A DNA stretch of 20,129 nt from Candidatus Desantisiibacteriota bacterium (GTDB lineage Bacteria; JACRDZ01), in contig JACQWU010000105.1 in the NCBI GenBank assembly GCA_016209155.1, positions 1-20,129 on the forward strand. The letters are read 5' to 3'. The notes beneath the pieces are model-generated. The model saw nothing but the letters and a program-made list of their open reading frames with translations. It was not told the origin of the DNA and made no database searches. Each line of letters begins with the position of its first letter. Position 1 is the stretch's first letter. Below, one piece after another: positions 1-7,920 of the stretch. Both the position numbers and the translations under genes were made by a program.

Positions 1-1
1 A

Positions 2-415
2 TTTGAAGGATTGTGGATTATAAATGATGCATATAATGCTAATCCTGTTTCAATGCTTAATGCGCTTGAAACATTTAGTGAAATAGAAACCAATAAACAG
101 CGGATATTGATTCTCGGAGATATGCTGGAATTAGGTGAAAAAGAAGTCATATTTCATAAAGAGATAGGGAAACATGCTGCCAAAAAAAACATAAATTATC
201 TATTCACCTGCGGAACTCTGGCAGCTTATATTGCAGAAAGTGCAATTGAAGCGGGCATGCCCAAAGCACGTATTTTCATTTGCAATTTAGCGGAAGAAAT
301 AGTACCAAAATTAAAAAAAATTTTATCCGGAAATGATTTCATACTTTTTAAAGGTTCACGGGCAATGAAAATGGAAAAAATTATCGAATTTCTAAAAGGA
401 AAAAGCAATGAGTGA
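2..415 (+). CDS. murF: MurF, UDP-MurNAc-tripeptide--D-Ala-D-Ala ligase (3' part)
   Basis: This is the C-terminal 137 codons of MurF; the gene enters from the left edge, so its true start is outside the window. MurF is the cytoplasmic Mur ligase that joins D-Ala-D-Ala to the UDP-MurNAc-tripeptide using ATP. The visible part begins near the Mur-ligase motif INDAYNANPxSM and continues through LGDMLELG and the final FKGSRAMKMEKII segment, both typical of the MurF C-terminal domain. A TTG at 11 could be mistaken for a start, but the frame is open to the edge and the INDAYNANP block is internal in the family. The stop codon lies inside the left arm of a palindromic repeat, so the last residues (roughly KSNE) may have been shaped by that repeat. 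It is upstream of mraY in the same direction, as in most dcw clusters. Confidence 0.95.
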   Translation, partial: FEGLWIINDAYNANPVSMLNALETFSEIETNKQRILILGDMLELGEKEVIFHKEIGKHAAKKNINYLFTCGTLAAYIAESAIEAGMPKARIFICNLAEEIVPKLKKILSGNDFILFKGSRAMKMEKIIEFLKGKSNE

Positions 416-501
416 TGAGTGATGAGCAATGAGTAATTAGTTGAAAAAATACTATTAACTCATCACTAATTGCTAATTGCTAATTGCTCATTGCTAATCA
501 C
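411..501. repeat. Nested palindromic repeat of 7-bp units between murF and mraY
   Basis: The left side is built of 7-bp units (GTGATGA at 412 and 419, GCAATGA at 426, GTAATTA at 433). The right side is built of related complementary units (CTAATTG at 466, 473 and 480, CTCATTG at 487, CTAATCA at 494). Positions 411-420 are the exact reverse complement of 458-467. Positions 419-440 pair with 480-501 with two differences, one of them a possible G-U pair. The murF stop codon lies inside the left arm. It could be a mobile REP-like repeat, an RNA structure tuning expression of the downstream genes, or both. There is no T-tract, so a terminator is unlikely. Confidence 0.8.
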
Positions 502-516
502 CAGGAGAATATTTTA

Positions 517-1659
517 ATGTTCTATTATATTTATCAGCTTTTTCATTACAAGGTATCTTATTTGCGGTTATTCCGTTATATAACGGTCAGATCCGTATTT
601 GGTGCTATCACAGCTTTTTTAATAAGTATCCTCTTAGGACCATATGTAATACGTAAATTAAAAGAGTTAAAAGTCGGACAGACAATCCGCGATGAAGGAC
701 CTGATACTCATAAAGGTAAAAGCGGAACACCAACAATGGGTGGAATTTTAATTTTGATGGGGATAATTATTCCGACTATTCTATGGAGTAATTTAAACAA
801 TTCTCTTGTATGGCTCCTTTTATTCACAACAATCTGGCTTGGAACAGTTGGTTTTATTGATGATTACTTAAAACTAACCCGCAAAAATTCTGACGGACTT
901 GCCGGAAGATATAAACTTATTGGGCAGATAACCATAGGACTTTTTATCGGTATTTATTTATATTTTAACCATCCCCCCATGGGAGAATTATGGAAATATA
1001 AATTTGAAGATTCAAATTATGTCAATTATATAAATGGACACTATACTACAAAGATATCCATCCCTTTTCTTAAAAATACATTATTCGATCTCGGATGGTT
1101 TTATATCCCGTTTGTTATATTAATTATTGTCTCATCCTCAAATGCAGTTAACCTGACTGACGGTCTTGATGGACTTGCTATAGGCGCAATAATTTTTTGT
1201 ATGCTTTCTTATACAATAATTACGTATGTTGTTGGGAACTGGAAAATCAGTCAGTATTTAAATCTGATATATGTTGAAGGAAGCGGTGAACTGACAGTTT
1301 ACTGTGCAAGCCTGATTGGTGCGGCTCTGGGTTTTTTATGGTTTAACAGTTATCCGGCCCAGATGTTTATGGGAGATACAGGTTCTTTATCTTTGGGAGG
1401 TGTTATAGGATTAGTTGCCATTATTACAAAAAAAGAACTTCTTCTTTTAATAGTAGGCGGAGTTTTTGTTATTGAAGCATTATCAGTGATTATTCAGGTA
1501 GTGTTTTATAAATGGAAAAAAAAGAGAATTTTTTTAATGGCTCCTTTGCATCATCATTTTGAACTCAAAGGATTGGCTGAGCCAAAAATTATAATACGGT
1601 TCTGGATTTTATCAATAATTTTTACATTACTCAGTCTTGTGACACTTAAGATTCAATAA
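517..1659 (+). CDS. mraY: MraY, phospho-MurNAc-pentapeptide transferase
   Basis: MraY is the integral membrane enzyme that moves phospho-MurNAc-pentapeptide from UDP to undecaprenyl phosphate, making lipid I. The 380-residue product has many hydrophobic segments and the family signatures in order: GTPTMGG, the acidic GFIDDYLKL pair, NAVNLTDGLDGLA, FMGDTGSLSLGG and the late MAPLHHHFE histidine motif. The length is slightly above the usual 320-365 residues, with the extra residues at the N terminus. I chose ATG 517 because AGGAG lies at 503-507 with good spacing; an in-frame TTG at 484 lies inside the repeat and has no clear ribosome site. It is followed after 15 bases by ftsW, so murD, often found here, is absent. 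Recognition is very secure. Confidence 0.97.
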   Translation: MFYYIYQLFHYKVSYLRLFRYITVRSVFGAITAFLISILLGPYVIRKLKELKVGQTIRDEGPDTHKGKSGTPTMGGILILMGIIIPTILWSNLNNSLVWLLLFTTIWLGTVGFIDDYLKLTRKNSDGLAGRYKLIGQITIGLFIGIYLYFNHPPMGELWKYKFEDSNYVNYINGHYTTKISIPFLKNTLFDLGWFYIPFVILIIVSSSNAVNLTDGLDGLAIGAIIFCMLSYTIITYVVGNWKISQYLNLIYVEGSGELTVYCASLIGAALGFLWFNSYPAQMFMGDTGSLSLGGVIGLVAIITKKELLLLIVGGVFVIEALSVIIQVVFYKWKKKRIFLMAPLHHHFELKGLAEPKIIIRFWILSIIFTLLSLVTLKIQ

Positions 1660-1674
1660 GGAAAGGGGAAAATT

Positions 1675-2763
1675 ATGCTTCATGAAAAACCGGGTGATTA
1701 TCCTGATAAAATATTGTTTATTGTAACTCTTCTTCTTACTGCAATCGGTATTGTGATGATCTACGGACCAAGTGCAATTATATCCGAAAGACTTTATAAA
1801 ACCAGCAATATGTTTTTATTTAAACAATTTATCGGCGTAATAATAGGATTATCTCTAATGTGGATTATCAGTAAAGTTGATATATATAATTTAAAACGCC
1901 CATCTATATCAATAGGATTACTGATTACAAGTATTTTACTGCTTATTCTTGTTCTTATTCCAAAAATAGGAAAAGAAGCTAATGGAGCAAGAAGATGGAT
2001 CAACTTATATCTTTTTACTATTCAGCCGTCTGAAATTGCCAAGCTTTCTATAATTATTTATCTTGCGGATACTCTATCAAGAAAACAAAAAAATATAGAT
2101 AATTTTACACAATGCCTGTTACCTATAATAACTATTGTATGCATAATGGCTTTTTTAATAAAACTTGAACCGGATTTTGGAAGCATGATTATTCTTTCAA
2201 TTATAGTTTCAATAATGTTATTTACAGGGGGAATAAGCTTTAAATATATTTTACCAATGATAATATCCTCTTCAGGGATAATACTTTTCTGGATAATCAG
2301 AGATCCGCTGCGATGGAGAAGAATTTTGAGTATATGGAGCGGAAATTATCAGTTAGACCAATCTCTGCTTGCTTTAAGATTTGGCGGACTGCTTGGAGTA
2401 GGGCTTGGGAACAGCCGCCAGAAATTTTTTTATCTGCCTGAAGCACACAATGATTTTATTTTTGCGATTATTGGTGAAGAATTGGGACTAATAGGAACTG
2501 TGCTTGTCTTGCTTCTTTTTATTATTTTAATCTGGCGGGGGGTAATGATTGCTTCCAGAACAAATGATTTATATCAGGGACTACTCGCGACAGGGATTGT
2601 TACAATAATAGGATTGGAAGCATCAATCAATATGGGTGTTGTTATGGGAATACTCCCTACAAAAGGGATAACTTTACCTTTTGTAAGTTATGGGGTTTCT
2701 TCTCTGGTAGTTAATTTAATAGCCGTAGGTATTCTTTTAAATATATCCAAGAGTACAGGATAA
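1675..2763 (+). CDS. ftsW: FtsW, septal peptidoglycan glycosyltransferase (SEDS family)
   Basis: FtsW is a SEDS-family polytopic membrane protein that polymerises lipid II into glycan strands at the septum with its partner class B PBP. The 362 residues show about ten hydrophobic segments. Family blocks are IQPSEIAKL, KLEPDFGSMIIL, the extracellular PEAHNDFIFAIIGEELG region (its Asp matches the catalytic Asp known from RodA/FtsW) and the closing PTKGITLPFVSYGVSSL. GGAAAGGGGA just before the ATG serves as ribosome site. By sequence alone RodA, SpoVE and FtsW are hard to separate; the position between mraY and murG supports FtsW. The murG start follows 10 bases later, so translation is probably coupled. 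Confidence 0.93.
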   Translation: MLHEKPGDYPDKILFIVTLLLTAIGIVMIYGPSAIISERLYKTSNMFLFKQFIGVIIGLSLMWIISKVDIYNLKRPSISIGLLITSILLLILVLIPKIGKEANGARRWINLYLFTIQPSEIAKLSIIIYLADTLSRKQKNIDNFTQCLLPIITIVCIMAFLIKLEPDFGSMIILSIIVSIMLFTGGISFKYILPMIISSSGIILFWIIRDPLRWRRILSIWSGNYQLDQSLLALRFGGLLGVGLGNSRQKFFYLPEAHNDFIFAIIGEELGLIGTVLVLLLFIILIWRGVMIASRTNDLYQGLLATGIVTIIGLEASINMGVVMGILPTKGITLPFVSYGVSSLVVNLIAVGILLNISKSTG

Positions 2764-2773
2764 AAGGATTTTT

Positions 2774-3868
2774 ATGAAATTGATGATTGTATGCGGAGGG
2801 ACGGGCGGGCATATATATCCCGGGATTGCGCTGGCAAAAGCAATAAAAAACCGCAATCCTGACGGGAAAATAATTTTTATCGGAAAAAAGAAAGGGCTTG
2901 AAGAACAAATTTTTTTAAGGGATGGCTGGGATTACCGAACGATTATTATAAGCGGAATGCCGCGTGAATTTTCTGTAAAATGGTTCTCTTTTATATTTAA
3001 AATGATATTGGGAATCATTCAATCAATAATAATAATTAATAAGGAAAAACCTGATATCATCGTCGGGACAGGAGCGTATATAACTGTACCGGTCATTTTG
3101 TCTGGGAAAATTTTCAGAGTACCGGAATTACTAATGGAGCAAAACACATATCCGGGAATAGCAACCCGTTTTCTTGCACGTATTGTTAATAAAATAGCGG
3201 TATCTTTTGAAGAAACGGTTAAATATCTGCCGGGGAAAAAATGTATTCATACAGGGAATCCGGTTAGACCTGAAATTATTTCTAAAGACAAAGAATCCGC
3301 ATGTAGATTATTAAATTTTGACGAGAGTAAAAAAACTTTACTTATTTTCGGCGGAAGCCAGGGAGCGCACAGTATCAATAAAGCATGTATTGATATGAAA
3401 CCATTACTGGAACCTTTATATGACAGACTGCAGATGATCATGATTACAGGTGAAAATGATTTTAAAGAGGTTAACGAGTGTTATGAAAAAACCAATATTA
3501 AAATCATGATTGCTCCTTTTTACTATAATATGGAAAATGCACTGGCAGTTTCAGATATGGTAATTTCACGCTCAGGAGCAAGCACTCTTGCTGAAGTTAC
3601 GGCAAGGGGCATTCCTTCTATTCTTATTCCGTATCCTTATGCAACAGACCAGCATCAGCTTAAAAATGCAGAAGCTATGGTAAAGTCCGGAGCGGCGTAT
3701 ATAATTCCGGACAGGGATTTAACAGGGGAAATACTTGGAAAATATATAATTGCATTATTGTTTGATGACATAAAACTTAAGTCCATAAAAGAGGCAAGCA
3801 AAAAACTGGGACGGCCTGATGCAATTGAAAATATTGCAAAAATTGTTGAGGAACTTATTGCTAAGTAA
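2774..3868 (+). CDS. murG: MurG, lipid II synthase (GlcNAc transferase)
   Basis: MurG is the membrane-associated GT28 glycosyltransferase that adds GlcNAc from UDP-GlcNAc to lipid I on the cytoplasmic face, producing lipid II. The 364-residue length is normal. Motifs are the N-terminal glycine loop GGTGGHIYPG (about residues 8-17), GTGAYITVP, EQNTYPG, the second glycine loop FGGSQGAHSIN, and the nucleotide-sugar binding block SGASTLAEVTARGIPSILIP followed by ATDQHQLKNA. The start is the first ATG after the ftsW stop, with AAAGG overlapping that stop. It is followed by a short spacer of seven T and seven G bases before murC. Confidence 0.97.
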   Translation: MKLMIVCGGTGGHIYPGIALAKAIKNRNPDGKIIFIGKKKGLEEQIFLRDGWDYRTIIISGMPREFSVKWFSFIFKMILGIIQSIIIINKEKPDIIVGTGAYITVPVILSGKIFRVPELLMEQNTYPGIATRFLARIVNKIAVSFEETVKYLPGKKCIHTGNPVRPEIISKDKESACRLLNFDESKKTLLIFGGSQGAHSINKACIDMKPLLEPLYDRLQMIMITGENDFKEVNECYEKTNIKIMIAPFYYNMENALAVSDMVISRSGASTLAEVTARGIPSILIPYPYATDQHQLKNAEAMVKSGAAYIIPDRDLTGEILGKYIIALLFDDIKLKSIKEASKKLGRPDAIENIAKIVEELIAK

Positions 3869-3886
3869 TTTTTTTGGGGGGGTAAT

Positions 3887-5269
3887 ATGTTTAAAAAAGT
3901 TAAACATATACACATGGTAGGGATTGGCGGATCAGGGATGAATGGGATTGCGGAAGTACTTATTAATCTCGGTTACAAAGTTACGGGGTCCGATATGAAA
4001 AAAACAAAAATAACCTTGCGCCTTGAGGAGCTCGGAGCGGAAATAATTTATGAACATAAACCGGAAAACATAAGTAATGCAGATGTGGTTGTAATATCTA
4101 CCGCTATAAATACAGAAAATCCTGAGCTAAAAGAAGCAGTGGAGAAAAAAATCCCTATTATTCCCCGCGCTGAAATGCTCGCGGAAATCATGAGGATGAA
4201 ATATGCGGTTACTATAGCCGGTTCTCACGGAAAAACAACTACAACTTCACTTATTGCATCCATTCTGGCGAATGCGAACATGGATCCGCTCGTTGTAAAC
4301 GGGGGTATTTTAAACAGCTTAAACAGCAGTGTAAGAATGGGAAAGGGAGAGCTTGTTGTAGCAGAAGCAGATGAAAGTGACGGATCTTTTTTACTCCTAA
4401 GCCCTACTCTTACTGTAATAACCAATATTGACAAAGAACATCTGGATTATTATAAAACCATGGACGCTCTCCGTGAAGCTTATATTAAATTTGTGAACAA
4501 AATACCGTTTTACGGATGCGCGGCTTTATGCCTTGATGATGAAAATATTCAAAGTATTATACCTCACATAAAAAAGAAATATTTTACCTATGGACTAAAA
4601 ACTCAGGCTGATATTAAAGCTTCGAATATTCAATTCAAGGCAACAAAATCAGAATATGAAATAACAGCTTTTGGCAAAAATTTAGGAAAAGTTGTGCTTA
4701 ATGTTCCTGGGATACACAACATATGTAATTCAATGGCTGCTTTTGGTATCGGACTTGAACTTGGCATCGAACCTGAAGTAATTAAACAAGGATTGATGGA
4801 ATATAGCGGTGTGCGCAGGCGATTTCATATAAAAGGTGAATTTGGCGGAATAATGGTTGTGGATGACTATGGGCATCATCCTTCTGAAATACAGGCAACA
4901 CTTAATGCGGCCAGGACGGGTTGGAACCGCAGATTAATAGTTATATTTCAGCTTCATAGATATTCACGGACACTTCTTTTGGAAGAAGAATTTAAAAGAT
5001 CGTTTTATCAAGCGGACATTTTAATTATTACTGAAATTTATCCGGCCGGAGAAAAGCCTATTCCCGGAGTTTCAGCCTTGAATATTGCCGAAGGGGTAAA
5101 AAAGCATGGCCATAAAAATGTGCTTTTTGTACCGGACAAAGCAAAAATAATAGAAACATTATTACCCCTTTTAAAAAAAGATGACATTGTAATTACTCTG
5201 GGAGCAGGAGATGTAACATATATTTCGGATGAACTCGTTGAAAAATTAAAAATAAAGTACCCGTGTTAA
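3887..5269 (+). CDS. murC: MurC, UDP-N-acetylmuramate--L-alanine ligase
   Basis: MurC is the cytoplasmic ATP-dependent ligase that adds the first amino acid, normally L-Ala, to UDP-MurNAc. The 460-residue protein has the N-terminal Rossmann-type motif MVGIGGSGMNG (residues 10-20), the Mur-ligase P-loop GSHGKTTTTS (112-121), the central EADESDGSF acidic block, VPGIHNICNSMAA, the VDDYGHHPSEI segment and the C-terminal LGAGDVTYISDEL. These separate MurC from MurD, MurE and MurF. The start is ATG 3887. The only purine-rich site ahead is an unusual run of seven G at 3876-3882. A 47-base gap with its own ribosome site separates it from murB, and MurC and MurB act around the same substrate, UDP-MurNAc. 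Confidence 0.97.
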   Translation: MFKKVKHIHMVGIGGSGMNGIAEVLINLGYKVTGSDMKKTKITLRLEELGAEIIYEHKPENISNADVVVISTAINTENPELKEAVEKKIPIIPRAEMLAEIMRMKYAVTIAGSHGKTTTTSLIASILANANMDPLVVNGGILNSLNSSVRMGKGELVVAEADESDGSFLLLSPTLTVITNIDKEHLDYYKTMDALREAYIKFVNKIPFYGCAALCLDDENIQSIIPHIKKKYFTYGLKTQADIKASNIQFKATKSEYEITAFGKNLGKVVLNVPGIHNICNSMAAFGIGLELGIEPEVIKQGLMEYSGVRRRFHIKGEFGGIMVVDDYGHHPSEIQATLNAARTGWNRRLIVIFQLHRYSRTLLLEEEFKRSFYQADILIITEIYPAGEKPIPGVSALNIAEGVKKHGHKNVLFVPDKAKIIETLLPLLKKDDIVITLGAGDVTYISDELVEKLKIKYPC

Positions 5270-5316
5270 TTAGTTTGCACAAAAGAGTATTCTTAACGAA
5301 GTGAGGAATCTGTTTT

Positions 5317-6225
5317 ATGCATGAAATAATACAAAAACTTATACCAATACTGAAAGGAGAATTTCTCACTAATGTACCATTACGTAATTATACAACATTT
5401 CATATAGGCGGACCGGCAGAGATACTGATCTTTCCGTATGATACAGAAGATTTAAAAAGAGTAATAATACTTTTAAATGATAACAATTTAAAGTTTAAAG
5501 TTATAGGAAATGGTTCAAATCTGCTGGTAATGGATGAAGGTTTTCATGGGATATTTATCTGTCTGAAAAAACATTTCAATTCTATGAGTATTAATGAAGA
5601 AAATATGGAAGTTGAAGCAGGTGTTATGCTGCCGCTGCTTGCAAAAAAAGCTTTTGAGGAGGAATTAAGCGGGCTGGAATTTGCTGTTGGAATTCCGGGG
5701 ACCATCGGCGGGGCTGTATATAATAATGCAGGGGCATTTGGTCAGAGTATGGGAAATATTGTAAGTGAAATTGAAATAGTAAAAATAGACGGAGAAATAA
5801 AAAAAATCTCTGCCTCAGAATTGGTTTTTTTATATAGAAAATGCAAAATTCCGGTATCGGGAATAATAACAAAAATAAAACTTGCTTTAAAAAGAGAGCC
5901 CTCTTCTTCGATATTAAAGAAAATGAGGGAGAATGTCGAAAGTAGAAATAAAACACAACCGGCAGATTTTGCAAGCGCAGGCTCCATTTTTAAAAATCCT
6001 GAGGGAGACTCTGCCGGCAGAATAATAGAACATCTGGGGTTGAAAGGGAAGACCTGCGGGAATGCGCAAATTTCTCAAAAACACGCAAATTTCATTATAA
6101 ACACAGGCGGCGCCAGAGCAAATGATGTACTTGAGCTTATTGAATTAATAAAAAAAACTGTTTATGAAAAAATGGGAATAAAATTGGATATGGAAATAGA
6201 AATTATAGGGAATGGTAAAATTTAA
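5317..6225 (+). CDS. murB: MurB, UDP-N-acetylenolpyruvoylglucosamine reductase
   Basis: MurB is the cytoplasmic FAD enzyme that uses NADPH to reduce UDP-GlcNAc-enolpyruvate to UDP-MurNAc. The 302-residue protein has the FAD-domain blocks NYTTFHIGGPA (about 25-35), GNGSNLLV, GIPGTIGGAVYNNAGAFG and, in the C-terminal domain, FASAGSIFKNP with the catalytic-type Ser, then GNAQISQKHANFIINTG. The short central region and SAGSIFKNP wording resemble the type II, Bacillus-like MurB rather than the longer E. coli type; this is judged from motifs only. AGGAA at 5304-5308 supports the start. The 3' end overlaps the ddl reading frame by 14 bases. Confidence 0.96.
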   Translation: MHEIIQKLIPILKGEFLTNVPLRNYTTFHIGGPAEILIFPYDTEDLKRVIILLNDNNLKFKVIGNGSNLLVMDEGFHGIFICLKKHFNSMSINEENMEVEAGVMLPLLAKKAFEEELSGLEFAVGIPGTIGGAVYNNAGAFGQSMGNIVSEIEIVKIDGEIKKISASELVFLYRKCKIPVSGIITKIKLALKREPSSSILKKMRENVESRNKTQPADFASAGSIFKNPEGDSAGRIIEHLGLKGKTCGNAQISQKHANFIINTGGARANDVLELIELIKKTVYEKMGIKLDMEIEIIGNGKI

Positions 6226-7081
6226 TGACAAAAAAAAAAGGAAAAATAATTGTGTAATTAGTTTTGATGCTGACAGAACTCTGCCTGTAAAATTATTAAA
6301 TGAAAAAAATATTAAAGCTGTTTTTATTGCCCTGCATGGGCAGGGAGGAGAAGACGGTTCCATTCAGGGTATGCTGGAGTTTTTAGGTATCCCATATACC
6401 GGTTCGGAAATTTTAGCTTCGGCTCTTGCAATGAATAAAATCATGGCAAAAAAAATTTTTAAATCATACGGATTTCCGACTCCGGAATATCAGGTTATTA
6501 ACAAAAAAAATAAAAAAAATAAAAAAATTTTACATTATCCGATTGTAGTAAAACCGAATGCCCAGGGGTCTGCATGCGGAGTAAGTATTGCTTCAAATGA
6601 TAAAGAGCTTAACTCTGCTATTTTTGAAGCATTCAAATTTAATGATGAGGTTTTACTTGAAAAATATATACCCGGCAGGGAATTAACCGTTGGTATATTG
6701 GGGGACAAAGCTCTCCCTATTATAGAAATTATATCAAAAAAAAAATTTTATGATTACGAGGCAAAATACACACCGGGAAAGAGTAAACATATTGTACCGG
6801 CAAAACTTTCTTTGGAACTTACAAAAAAATTGCAGAATACTGCACTGGCCGTGCATACAGCTTTAGGATGCAGGGATTATTCGAGAGTGGATATACGAAT
6901 GGATAACGATAATAATTTTTATATTCTGGAAATAAACACATTGCCCGGAATGACAAATTTAAGCCTTTTACCGGATGCGGCTAAAAGTGCAGGAATTGAT
7001 TTTCCGGATTTAGTTGAAAAAATTGTAAAAATGGCAAATAAACGCGGGAATAAGGATTTAAACAATGGAAAGAAAATATAA
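6212..7081 (+). CDS. ddl: D-alanine--D-alanine ligase, N-terminally truncated
   Basis: Ddl joins two D-Ala residues with ATP, making the substrate of MurF. The ATP-grasp body is intact: ALHGQGGEDGSIQG, PYTGS, VVKPNAQGSACGVS, LEKYIPGRELTVG, FYDYEAKY, RVDIRMD and LEINTLPGMTNLS. The N terminus is abnormal. Family members begin with a beta strand and the GGxSxEREVSL motif, whose Glu contacts D-Ala; here that stretch, about 28 residues, is missing. An ATG at 6225, overlapping the murB stop, encodes MTKKKGKIIV, which looks like the true Ddl start, but hits a stop after 10 codons. The family body resumes in another frame near 6249. The open frame from 6212 gives 289 residues with an unrelated Lys-rich start and a poorly spaced ribosome site. 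It is either a damaged gene or an assembly error. The 3' end overlaps ftsQ. Confidence 0.85.
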   Translation: MVKFNDKKKRKNNCVISFDADRTLPVKLLNEKNIKAVFIALHGQGGEDGSIQGMLEFLGIPYTGSEILASALAMNKIMAKKIFKSYGFPTPEYQVINKKNKKNKKILHYPIVVKPNAQGSACGVSIASNDKELNSAIFEAFKFNDEVLLEKYIPGRELTVGILGDKALPIIEIISKKKFYDYEAKYTPGKSKHIVPAKLSLELTKKLQNTALAVHTALGCRDYSRVDIRMDNDNNFYILEINTLPGMTNLSLLPDAAKSAGIDFPDLVEKIVKMANKRGNKDLNNGKKI

Positions 7082-7889
7082 ACAATATGTTGTAAGACGT
7101 GTGATAACAAAAAGTAATCCTGTATTTAAAAAGAATTCATGGAAAAAAACTTTGCTCGGGATTTTAATTCTACTGCTTATGCTTATTTCCATTTATGGAA
7201 CTATATATGCATATCAAAATATCCGCAAAAAAGTTCAGACTTTAGATTTTTTTAATATTGTATCAGTTGAAATATTAAATTCAGGAAAATATTTATCTGA
7301 AAATTCAATCAAAGAACAAACCAATCTTAAATTGGGCTCTAATATTTTCACATTCAGTGCTAATAAACTTGAAAAAAAATTAAAAAAATTAAATCCGGAA
7401 ATAAAAGATGTCCGTGTTAAAAGACGGTTACCTGATATTGTAAAAATAAATATTGAAGAACGTATTCCCCTGGGATTATTGCTTTATAACGGTTCATTTT
7501 ATTGTATTGATAATGAAGGGATCATATTTCACAAAAATGAAAATATGTCTTTAGATAAATTACATCTGCCTATATTTACCGGTGTAAAAATATCTAAAGA
7601 AGATATAAAAGAAAAGAAGCAGAATTTTTCTCTTTTAAAAGGCATTCAATTAGTGAAAAAGATTAAAAAATATAATGCAAAGTTCTTAGAAAATATTTCC
7701 GAAATAAATTTAAAAGATCCTTTTAAAATTTTATTTATTACTATGGAAGAAGGGCTTGAAATAAAAGTCGGAAGTTCTATTACAAAGGAAAAACTGGCTT
7801 ATCTTAATTCTGTAATATCAGAAATAGATACACAAAAAGCAAAATATATAGATATCCGTTTTAAAGATAAAGTAATAGTAGGATATTAA
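7065..7889 (+). CDS. ftsQ: FtsQ/DivIB cell division protein
   Basis: FtsQ is a bitopic inner-membrane divisome protein that links early cytoplasmic factors with FtsW and its PBP partner. The 274 residues comprise a basic cytoplasmic tail, one membrane segment (about residues 29-51, LLGILILLLMLISIYG), then a POTRA domain starting near LDFFNIVSVEILNSG with LGSNIFTF and IKDVRVKRRLPDIVKINIEER, and a beta domain containing YCIDNEGIIF and the terminal KYIDIRFKDKVIV. The sequence is weakly conserved, as is usual; topology, POTRA pattern and the place between ddl and ftsA settle the call. AAGGAT at 7052-7057 precedes the ATG. It overlaps the 3' end of ddl by 17 bases, suggesting coupling. Confidence 0.92.
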   Translation: MERKYKQYVVRRVITKSNPVFKKNSWKKTLLGILILLLMLISIYGTIYAYQNIRKKVQTLDFFNIVSVEILNSGKYLSENSIKEQTNLKLGSNIFTFSANKLEKKLKKLNPEIKDVRVKRRLPDIVKINIEERIPLGLLLYNGSFYCIDNEGIIFHKNENMSLDKLHLPIFTGVKISKEDIKEKKQNFSLLKGIQLVKKIKKYNAKFLENISEINLKDPFKILFITMEEGLEIKVGSSITKEKLAYLNSVISEIDTQKAKYIDIRFKDKVIVGY

Positions 7890-7920
7890 TCCCTGGTATT
7901 AAACTTCTGAAAGGAAAATA

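Noticed and set aside
484-516. TTG start for mraY
   Set aside because: It lies inside the repeat with no ribosome site; ATG 517 has AGGAG at good spacing.
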